Source of the DNA: Ruminococcaceae bacterium UBA5450
GTDB taxonomy: Bacteria > Bacillota > Clostridia > Oscillospirales > Acutalibacteraceae
DNA: 9,065 nt
Assembly (NCBI GenBank): GCA_002424295.1
Contig: DIQY01000061.1
Coordinates: forward strand, 1 to 9,065
Direction: 5' to 3'
Shown here: positions 1 through 5,328 of the stretch, in pieces
Layout: each line of letters opens with the position of its first letter
Position numbering within the stretch: position 1 is the first letter of the stretch
The notes under the pieces: generated by a model
Databases searched by the model: none
What the model was told of the DNA's origin: nothing
The model's input: the letters and a program-made list of their open reading frames with translations, nothing else
Translations under genes and position numbers: made by a program

Positions 1-63
1 TCCATGCACAGTAGTAAGCTGTCCACGCCGTGCGGCACCCTCCTGTTTTAAAAGTTGATACAT
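1..63 (-). CDS. tgt: tRNA-guanine transglycosylase, N-terminal fragment cut by the window edge
   Basis: Only the first 21 codons are inside the window, reading MYQLLKQEGAARRGQLTTVH and then G. This matches the usual start of bacterial Tgt (a short LLK stretch, then ARRG and a T-x-HG segment leading into the barrel). Tgt exchanges guanine-34 for preQ1 in tRNAs for Asp, Asn, His and Tyr. The ATG at 61-63 is preceded on the minus strand by AAAGGA about 7 bases upstream, and the gene begins 21 bases after the queA stop, so the two are very likely cotranscribed. queA-tgt is a classic pairing, which supports the call despite the short fragment. No catalytic residue is visible. Confidence 0.85.
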   Translation of the reverse strand, partial: MYQLLKQEGAARRGQLTTVHG

Positions 64-84
64 ATTGTTTTCCTTTTTAATTTT

Positions 85-1131
85 TTAGTGAATAAACATC
101 GCATCTCCAAAGGAGAAGAACCGATATTTTTCCTCTACCGCTACTTTATACGCATTCATAATGTGATCATACCCCGCTAAAGCGGAAACGAGCATAATTA
201 ATGTGCTTTCCGGCAGATGGAAATTGGTAATCAGTCCATCCAGGGCCTTAAATTGATAGCCTGGATAAATGAAAATATCAGTCCAACCTTCACTTGGCCG
301 GATACATCCCTCTTTTGTCGCAACTGATTCCAGGGTACGGCAACTGGTGGTACCAACTGCAATCACACGTCCGCCGTTTTTCTTTGTCTCATTGATCGCA
401 TCAGCGGTCTCTTTAGGAAGATCGTAATGTTCAGAGTGCATCTGATGGTCTGTAATATGTTCTGCTGTAACCGGACGAAAAGTTCCTAATCCAACATGCA
501 GCGTAACAAATTCCACCTTGACTCCCATATCACGAACCCTCTGCAAAAGTTCCTTTGTAAAATGCAGTCCGGCTGTAGGCGCCGCCGCAGAACCGACTTC
601 TCTGGAATAAACAGTCTGATAGCGTTCCTTATTTTCCAATTTCTTTTTGATATAAGGCGGGAGAGGCATTTGTCCAATCTGATCTAGAATGCTGAAGAAA
701 CTTCCATCGTAGCTGAATTTTACGAGACGATTGCCGTCCTCAATGATTTCGAGGACTTCTGCTTTTAAAAGGTTGTCCCCAAATGTAAATTTCGAACCTG
801 GCTTTGCTCGTTTTCCGGGGCCACAGAGAACCTCCCAAATATCATTTCCACGATTGCGCAGAAGAAGAAACTCTACCCTTGCACCGGTATCTTCTTTAAT
901 TCCATAGATCCTCGCTGGAAGAACTCTGGAATCATTCAGCACCAAACAGTCTCCGGGATGAAGAAAGTCAACAATATCATGAAAATGCGCATGCTCTATC
1001 TTTCCGGTCTCTTTATCAAGCACCATTAGTCTGGAAGCATCCCGAGGTTCAATCGGCGTTTGTGCAATCAATTCTTTGGGCAGATCATAAGCAAAATCCT
1101 TTGTTTTTAAGTCTTTTAAATCAAGTGGCAT
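85..1131 (-). CDS. queA: S-adenosylmethionine:tRNA ribosyltransferase-isomerase QueA
   Basis: QueA transfers and isomerises the ribosyl part of S-adenosylmethionine onto preQ1-modified tRNA, giving epoxyqueuosine, the step after Tgt. The 348-residue length is normal for the family. Visible family signatures are DFAYDLPKELIAQTP with RDASRL (residues 12-35), LNDSRVLPARI (65-75), GSAAAPTAGLHFT (180-192), HVGLGTFRPV (212-221) and NFHLPESTL near 303-311, spread along the whole protein, so it looks intact. The chosen ATG at 1131 has AAGGAG about 10 bases upstream; it adds roughly ten residues (MPLDLKDLKT) compared with many homologues, but no better start is seen. A promoter lies about 70 bases upstream. 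Downstream, tgt follows after 21 bases in the same operon. Confidence 0.97.
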   Translation of the reverse strand: MPLDLKDLKTKDFAYDLPKELIAQTPIEPRDASRLMVLDKETGKIEHAHFHDIVDFLHPGDCLVLNDSRVLPARIYGIKEDTGARVEFLLLRNRGNDIWEVLCGPGKRAKPGSKFTFGDNLLKAEVLEIIEDGNRLVKFSYDGSFFSILDQIGQMPLPPYIKKKLENKERYQTVYSREVGSAAAPTAGLHFTKELLQRVRDMGVKVEFVTLHVGLGTFRPVTAEHITDHQMHSEHYDLPKETADAINETKKNGGRVIAVGTTSCRTLESVATKEGCIRPSEGWTDIFIYPGYQFKALDGLITNFHLPESTLIMLVSALAGYDHIMNAYKVAVEEKYRFFSFGDAMFIH

Positions 1132-1204
1132 ATTTATTTAATCTCCTTACCGACAACTTCCAAAATTTCTTTTTAAAATTTGTGAAATGTCATAATCTTT
1201 TCTT

Positions 1205-1233
1205 ATTATAAATAAATTGACAATCAATATCAA
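1205..1233 (-). promoter_or_regulatory. Sigma-A-type promoter for queA-tgt
   Basis: On the minus strand TTGATA (1233-1228) and TATAAT (1210-1205) are separated by exactly 17 bases, an almost consensus housekeeping promoter. Transcription would begin near 1198, leaving a leader of about 67 bases before queA. The -35 side is interleaved with the plus-strand promoter of the lysine operon. Assigned by pattern only. Confidence 0.75.
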
Positions 1234-1246
1234 GCCATGGTAAAAT
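1217..1246 (+). promoter_or_regulatory. Sigma-A-type promoter for the riboswitch-asd-dapA-dapB operon
   Basis: A perfect TTGACA (1217-1222) and TAAAAT (1241-1246) are separated by 18 bases. The predicted start of transcription, near 1253, coincides with the first base of the riboswitch P1 helix, which is strong positional support. It overlaps the divergent queA promoter: its -35 box sits inside the spacer of that promoter. Confidence 0.75.
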
Positions 1247-1252
1247 AAATAC

Positions 1253-1424
1253 TTGATAGAGGCGCAAACTGCATGAGTATGAAAGAGTAGGATTGCCGAA
1301 TTTCCGAAGAGACTTTCAAAAAGGGTCGTTTGCCGAAGAAAATTGTTTGCGGCAGAACAAACTTTCTGGTTGTGTCGTTTGCGAAAGCAACCCAACTGTC
1401 ATCATTGCGATGGAGTGCTATCGG
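1253..1424 (+). ncRNA. Lysine riboswitch (L-box) aptamer
   Basis: This leader matches the lysine riboswitch consensus in sequence and fold. P1 pairs GATAG (1255-1259) with CTATC (1418-1422). The conserved AGAGGCGC (1258-1265) and a CATGAGTA segment (1272-1279) follow. P2 is capped by a loop containing TGCCG (1294-1298); P3 has stem GTTTG (1345-1349)/CAAAC (1358-1362) and a loop with CGGCA (1350-1354). These two loops are complementary, giving the known L2-L3 kissing contact. TGCCGAAG (1331-1338) is a conserved core motif. P4 pairs GGTTG (1368-1372) with CAACC (1388-1392), and P5 pairs CATC (1400-1403) with GATG (1409-1412), flanked by ACTGTCA and GGAGTGC. Lysine binding should stabilise P1 and reduce expression of the operon. 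No software was run, but the agreement is extensive. Confidence 0.93.
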
Positions 1425-1448
1425 ATTCGGAAAGATATCCCGAATTCG
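1422..1448 (+). promoter_or_regulatory. Hairpin just after the lysine aptamer, possible switching helix
   Basis: CGGATTCGG (1422-1430) pairs with CCGAATTCG (1440-1448): 9 base pairs with one G-U and a 9-base loop. Its 5' arm shares C1422 and neighbouring bases with the 3' side of P1, so complete formation of both would compete at the junction. It may be part of the expression platform; which state (lysine-bound or free) it belongs to cannot be decided by eye. Confidence 0.5.
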
Positions 1449-1474
1449 TTCAGTATCAGAGACTAAAATGATGA

Positions 1475-1500
1475 CCGGCTTTGTCCGGCTTTTTTTATTT
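1475..1500 (+). terminator. Probable riboswitch-controlled intrinsic terminator
   Basis: CCGG (1475-1478) pairs with CCGG (1485-1488) across a 6-base loop, followed one base later by seven T (1490-1496) and then ATTT. The stem is short in its GC part and only weakly extendable by A-U and G-U pairs, but its place between a lysine aptamer and asd, with a U-run, fits premature termination in high lysine. No alternative block of the ribosome binding site is evident, since AGGAGG at 1541 lies well downstream. Confidence 0.6.
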
Positions 1501-1558
1501 TGTTTTGCTAATAAAAAAGGATTCTCTATCATTAAAATTTAGGAGGTTTCGGTCCATT

Positions 1559-2638
1559 ATGAAACAGTACAAAGTAGGTATCATAGGCGCTACCGGCATG
1601 GTTGGGCAGCGTTTTGCGACGCTTCTGGAAAGCCACCCATGGTTTCACGTAACTGCTCTTGCAGCAAGTGCCCGCTCCGCAGGGAAGACCTACGAAGAAG
1701 CCGTTGCAGGCCGTTGGCTTCTCTCTTCCCCAATGCCGGAAAGCATGAAAAAGATGATTGTGTTTGACGCAGAAAAAGATGTTGATAAAGTGACGGCACT
1801 TGTAGATTTTGTTTTCTGCGCTGTAAATATGAAAAAAGAAGATACAAAAGTGCTCGAGGAACTCTATGCAAAGCACGAATGCCCCGTTATGAGCAACAAC
1901 AGTGCAAATCGCCATACTCCTGATGTTCCGATGATCATTCCGGAAATCAATTCTGATCACGCACAGGTGATTGACGCACAGCGCAAACGCCTTGGGACAA
2001 AGCGTGGATTTATCAGTGTAAAATCAAATTGTTCTCTGCAAAGCTATGTTCCTGCAATTCATCCGTTGATGGATTTAAATGTTACTAAGGTTCTGGCCTG
2101 CACTTATCAGGCAATTTCCGGCGCCGGAAAAACATTTAAGACCTTCCCGGAAATTATTGATAATGTGATTCCATACATTGGTGGTGAGGAAGAAAAGAGC
2201 GAACAGGAGCCCATGAAAATCTGGGGGCATGTGGAAAACGGAAAAATTGTAGACGCAACTTCTCCTAGCGTTACCAGTCAGTGCCTGCGTGTTCCGGTAT
2301 CGGATGGTCATATGGCAGCTGTCTTTGCCAGCTTTGAGAAAAGAGCTTCTCTAGAAGAGATTATTGAGCGTTGGGAAAACTATAAAGGAGCTCCGCAGGA
2401 GCTAAATCTGCCAAGTGCTCCAAAGCAGTTTCTTCACTATTTCCGTGAACCAGATCGTCCTCAGCCTCGTCTGGAGCGTAATCTGGAAAATGGTATGGCT
2501 GTTTCCATCGGACGTCTTCGCCCGGATACACAATATACCATTAAATTCGTATGCTTCAGCCATAATACGCTTCGCGGAGCAGCCGGAGGTGCAGTTTTAA
2601 TGGCAGAACTTTTGGCTGCAAAAGGCTATCTCGACTAA
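1559..2638 (+). CDS. asd: Aspartate-semialdehyde dehydrogenase (359 residues)
   Basis: The enzyme reduces L-aspartyl-4-phosphate to aspartate semialdehyde with NADPH, the branch point toward lysine, threonine and methionine. The N-terminus VGIIGATGMVGQRF (residues 6-19) is the dinucleotide-binding loop. SNCS (156-159) carries the catalytic cysteine C158, QAISGAGKTF (184-193) is the substrate-binding segment, and H251 in SDGHMA is the likely catalytic base. Length and the SNCS/SGAGKTF pattern resemble the archaeal/fungal-like branch of the family rather than the E. coli type. I start at ATG 1559 because MKQYKVGIIG matches the family start and AGGAGG lies at 1541-1546, 12 bases upstream; an in-frame TTG at 1481 lies in the terminator. 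First gene of the lysine-riboswitch operon; dapA follows after 50 bases. Confidence 0.96.
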   Translation: MKQYKVGIIGATGMVGQRFATLLESHPWFHVTALAASARSAGKTYEEAVAGRWLLSSPMPESMKKMIVFDAEKDVDKVTALVDFVFCAVNMKKEDTKVLEELYAKHECPVMSNNSANRHTPDVPMIIPEINSDHAQVIDAQRKRLGTKRGFISVKSNCSLQSYVPAIHPLMDLNVTKVLACTYQAISGAGKTFKTFPEIIDNVIPYIGGEEEKSEQEPMKIWGHVENGKIVDATSPSVTSQCLRVPVSDGHMAAVFASFEKRASLEEIIERWENYKGAPQELNLPSAPKQFLHYFREPDRPQPRLERNLENGMAVSIGRLRPDTQYTIKFVCFSHNTLRGAAGGAVLMAELLAAKGYLD

Positions 2639-2688
2639 GTGTTCGGAAAATTTCGAATGCCAATTTTATTGGAGGAATTAATTGAATT

Positions 2689-3576
2689 ATGAAGCAGCCT
2701 TTGTTTACTGGGTCTGCTGTCGCCCTTGTTACCCCTTTTCATGAAGATGGTTCTGTAAATTATGGGCAGCTCGAGCAGCTTCTGGATTTTCATCTGCGAA
2801 ATCACACAGATGCAATTGTTACCTGTGCGACCAGCGGTGAATCTCCAACATTGACTTCTGAAGAATATTCGAAAATTATTGATCTGACCGTTCGCAAAAT
2901 TGGGGGTAAAATCCCGGTAATAGCCGGAGCGGGAAGCAATTCTACGGAAAAGACGCTGGAGCTTTGCAAAACAGCAGAAGCTCTCGGAGTAGATGGACTT
3001 CTTCTAGTTACTCCGTTTTACAACAAGACCTCACAAAAAGGTTTAATTGCACATTATACTTTTTTGGCCCAACGAGTACAAAGCCCAATTATTATTTATA
3101 ATGTTCCATCGCGTACAGGTTTAAACGTTTTACCGTCTACCTATAAAGAACTCAGCTATTTGCCAATGATTAATGGTGTAAAAGAAGCAAACGGAAATAT
3201 TTCTGCTATCTCCGAAACCATTGCACTTTGTCAAGATGAATTAAATATATATTCCGGCAACGATGACCAAACTCTGCCGATGATGGCTCTTGGTGCAAAA
3301 GGCGTTATTTCAGTCTTTGCAAATTGCATGCCGCAAGAGATGCACGATCTGTGTGCAGCAATGTTGTTAGGAGATCTAAAAAAGGCAAATGAGCTTCAAG
3401 TAAAATATCTGGAACTTATGAATGCGCTTTTTACAGATGTAAATCCAATTCCTGTAAAAGAAGCTCTGAAAATGATGGGCATGAATTGCGGTCCTTGTCG
3501 GCTGCCACTGACAGAAATGGATGAATCCAAAAAAGAACTTTTAAAAAATGTTTTAAACAGTCTTTCTCTTCTCTGA
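2689..3576 (+). CDS. dapA: 4-hydroxy-tetrahydrodipicolinate synthase (295 residues)
   Basis: DapA condenses pyruvate with aspartate semialdehyde, the first committed step to diaminopimelate and lysine. The sequence is a full-length TIM-barrel aldolase. The Schiff-base lysine is K165 in NGVKEANGN, the proton-relay tyrosine is Y137 in IIIYNVPSRTG, and R142 is the carboxylate-binding arginine. The glycine-rich pyruvate-site motif reads ATSGESPT (47-54), so the second threonine of the usual GTTGES is a serine, a conservative change. GGAGG at 2671-2675 precedes the ATG by 13 bases, a long spacing. It lies 50 bases after asd and 33 bases before dapB, consuming the asd product and feeding the dapB substrate. 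Control is inferred to come from the upstream lysine riboswitch. Confidence 0.97.
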   Translation: MKQPLFTGSAVALVTPFHEDGSVNYGQLEQLLDFHLRNHTDAIVTCATSGESPTLTSEEYSKIIDLTVRKIGGKIPVIAGAGSNSTEKTLELCKTAEALGVDGLLLVTPFYNKTSQKGLIAHYTFLAQRVQSPIIIYNVPSRTGLNVLPSTYKELSYLPMINGVKEANGNISAISETIALCQDELNIYSGNDDQTLPMMALGAKGVISVFANCMPQEMHDLCAAMLLGDLKKANELQVKYLELMNALFTDVNPIPVKEALKMMGMNCGPCRLPLTEMDESKKELLKNVLNSLSLL

Positions 3577-3609
3577 AAATTTCATAAAACAGGATGTGTA
3601 AAAAAAATC

Positions 3610-4374
3610 ATGGGAACGAAAATTCTGATCAGTGGATGTAATGGTCACATGGGAAAAGTAGTTGCTCAGGAATTGGAAAATCGAAAAAATGCTCAAGTGG
3701 TTGCGGGTATTGATTTAAATTCTACCCCCTGCAAATTTCCAGTTTATTCAAATCCAATTAATGTCGCGGAAAACGTTGATGTTATCATTGACTTTTCTAA
3801 TCCGGCAGCACTCTCTTCCCTACTGTCCTACACAAAAAGCAAAAAGATTCCGGTTGTTTTCTGTACAACCGGATACAGTGAGGAACAGGAAAAAGAAATT
3901 AAAAAAGCTTCTGAGGAAATTCCTGTTTTTCGGTCTGGAAACATGTCGATCGGAATCAATCTGCTGATTGAACTTGCAAAAAAAGCTGCAAAAATTCTCG
4001 GGACTGATTTTGATGTTGAAATCATTGAAAAACATCACAACCAAAAATTAGATGCTCCCAGCGGAACAGCATTAATGATTGCCGACGGCATTTCTTCTGT
4101 TCGAGATGAGACCCATTATGTTTTTGATCGCCACTCTCAGAGAAAGAAACGCGAAAAAAGCGAGATTGGCATTTCATCTATTCGCGGCGGAACCATTATT
4201 GGAGAACATGAAGTAATGTTTGCCGGCCATCACGAAGTGATTACATTAACCCACTCCGCTCAATCGAGAGAGATTTTTGCAATCGGTGCAATTAATGCTG
4301 CTTGCTTCCTCGCAGGAAAACCAGCCGGATTTTATCAGATGTCCGATCTTTTAAAAGAAGGGGGGCAATTTTAA
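3610..4374 (+). CDS. dapB: 4-hydroxy-tetrahydrodipicolinate reductase (254 residues)
   Basis: DapB reduces the DapA product to tetrahydrodipicolinate with NAD(P)H. The N-terminal Rossmann loop is ISGCNGHMGKVV (7-18). The signature EKHHNQKLDAPSGTA (140-154) holds the catalytic pair H142-H143 and K146, and IRGGTIIGEHEV (191-202) is the conserved C-terminal-domain segment. Length is slightly under the usual 265-270 residues, with a compact region after residue 35. The ATG at 3610 follows an A-rich stretch; the only Shine-Dalgarno-like bases, AGGA at 3591-3594, are 15 bases away, so initiation may be weak or coupled to dapA. Its stop codon overlaps the start of the next gene (TAATG at 4372-4376), implying translational coupling. 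Confidence 0.96.
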   Translation: MGTKILISGCNGHMGKVVAQELENRKNAQVVAGIDLNSTPCKFPVYSNPINVAENVDVIIDFSNPAALSSLLSYTKSKKIPVVFCTTGYSEEQEKEIKKASEEIPVFRSGNMSIGINLLIELAKKAAKILGTDFDVEIIEKHHNQKLDAPSGTALMIADGISSVRDETHYVFDRHSQRKKREKSEIGISSIRGGTIIGEHEVMFAGHHEVITLTHSAQSREIFAIGAINAACFLAGKPAGFYQMSDLLKEGGQF

Positions 4375-4838
4375 TGCGTGAAAATGAATCAATTTCCACT
4401 ACGAGTGAAATTACTCTTGTAACTCTACTTAACTGTCCAGTTGATCCTGATTTTATTGCAAAGGTATTTGAAAAGATCGCAGATTTAGGTGTAAATGTAG
4501 ATATGATTTCTTTTTCGCCAAATCAAGGGGGATCCACTGCAATTTCGTTTACCATCATGGACGAAGACCTCGGAAAAATTTTAAAATTCACTTCCGCTTT
4601 ACGAGAGAAAGCACAGATTAAGCCTATTATCAGCAGCAATAACTGCAAGATTAATATTTACGACGAAAATATGGTGCAGACTCCAGGGATGGCTGCAAAA
4701 ATCTTCGCAGCATTTTCTTCTATTAATACCGATTTTCGAATCGTTACGACTTCCGATGTAGATATTTCGGTTCTTGTAACAGAGGCAGATTATAGTGATA
4801 CGCTGAAAGCAATTCAAAGTGCCGTTCAAAAGAATTAA
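4374..4838 (+). CDS. Stand-alone protein with two ACT domains, like the regulatory end of aspartokinase (154 residues)
   Basis: The protein has two ACT-type repeats. The first, about residues 12-75, contains FIAKVFEKIADLGVNVDMIS and ISFTI. The second, about 88-152, contains TPGMAAKIFAAFSSI followed by IVTTSDVDISVLV, closely echoing the aspartokinase pattern PGxAAKxF...ISTSExxISVLV. No kinase domain is present, and the length is near that of the separate beta subunit of Bacillus aspartokinase II. The first repeat lacks the usual PG turn (it reads NCPVDPDF). The start is ATG 4374, one base overlapping the dapB stop, with a G-rich ribosome site at 4360-4365, 8 bases upstream; a longer frame from 4302 lies within dapB. 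Probably an amino-acid-sensing partner of the lysine pathway; ligand and partner are inference. Last gene before the terminator. Confidence 0.85.
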   Translation: MRENESISTTSEITLVTLLNCPVDPDFIAKVFEKIADLGVNVDMISFSPNQGGSTAISFTIMDEDLGKILKFTSALREKAQIKPIISSNNCKINIYDENMVQTPGMAAKIFAAFSSINTDFRIVTTSDVDISVLVTEADYSDTLKAIQSAVQKN

Positions 4839-4853
4839 ACATTTGCAATTTAT

Positions 4854-4901
4854 AAACAAAAAGCAGCTTTTCATTAAAAAATGAAAAGCTGCTTTTTGTT
4901 T
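4854..4901. terminator. Bidirectional intrinsic terminator between converging operons
   Basis: A perfect 22-base inverted repeat (4854-4875 and 4880-4901) encloses an AAAA loop. The core GCAGCTTTTCAT is flanked by A-runs on the left and T-runs on the right, so either strand yields a hairpin ending in a U-rich tail. It sits 15 bases after the ACT-gene stop on the plus strand and 4 bases after the stop of the minus-strand gene ending at 4906, so it can end both operons. Confidence 0.93.
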
Positions 4902-4905
4902 CGCT

Positions 4906-5307
4906 TTATTCTTCCTGCTCCTGCGAATGATCGGCTAAACGTGCTTTTAAATACTCTATTCGGTGATCATGAGTACGAATCGCATTCAACATTCTCTCGA
5001 GAGTATCCGGCTCCTCTGTATTTTGAAAGCGCTCATAGGACTCTTTAATTCGTTCTCTGCGTTTTTGAAACTCTTCCAACTCAATCTGCAGAGGAACTTT
5101 TTGTCCTAAAGCATCCCCATAAACTGCAATCATCGTTTGTTTTGCCTCTGCAAAAGAAACCGTGTCATTTTCGGTTAGTGCCATACTCTCGATTGCTTTC
5201 AAAAGCAGGCGCTCCGCTGGTTCTCCCGCATGAAGGCCCTGCATCACTTCGTCACGCAGCTGATGAGCTTTGGCTAAATCACTTTCTCTTTGTTTATCAT
5301 CCATCAT
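4906..5307 (-). CDS. Unrecognised charged, helical protein behind rqcH (133 residues)
   Basis: I do not recognise this family. The 133-residue product is soluble, rich in Glu, Arg, Lys and Gln, with no signal peptide, membrane segment or cysteine. Residues 1-30 and roughly 75-133 look like long amphipathic helices (for example IELEEFQKRRERIKESYERF and HDHRIEYLKARLADH), suggesting coiled coils; the middle (38-72) looks more globular. It is the last gene of the trmK operon, starting 21 bases after the rqcH stop and ending 4 bases before the terminator. Two ATG codons are in tandem (5307 and 5304); AAGGA upstream is 5 bases from the first and 8 from the second, so the second may be preferred. 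A role connected with RqcH or ribosomes is only suggested by location. Confidence 0.8.
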   Translation of the reverse strand: MMDDKQRESDLAKAHQLRDEVMQGLHAGEPAERLLLKAIESMALTENDTVSFAEAKQTMIAVYGDALGQKVPLQIELEEFQKRRERIKESYERFQNTEEPDTLERMLNAIRTHDHRIEYLKARLADHSQEQEE

Positions 5308-5328
5308 AAAAATCCTTTCTCAAAGAAT

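Noticed and set aside
1250..1500. T-box or SAM riboswitch in the asd leader
   Set aside because: No T-box sequence or SAM-I core is seen, while the lysine aptamer core, P1 and kissing loops fit closely.
1147..1532. Minus-strand open frames (82 and 100 residues) across the queA-asd gap
   Set aside because: They run across the plus-strand riboswitch and promoter, have no convincing ribosome site or family pattern, and are explained by chance openness opposite a structured RNA.
1481..1558. Extended start for asd at TTG 1481
   Set aside because: The added 26 residues would be read from inside the terminator and U-run, and AGGAGG with ATG 1559 fits the family start.
4302..4373. Extended start for the ACT-domain gene
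   Set aside because: It would lie wholly in the end of dapB in another frame; ATG 4374 has a good ribosome site and the common TAATG overlap.
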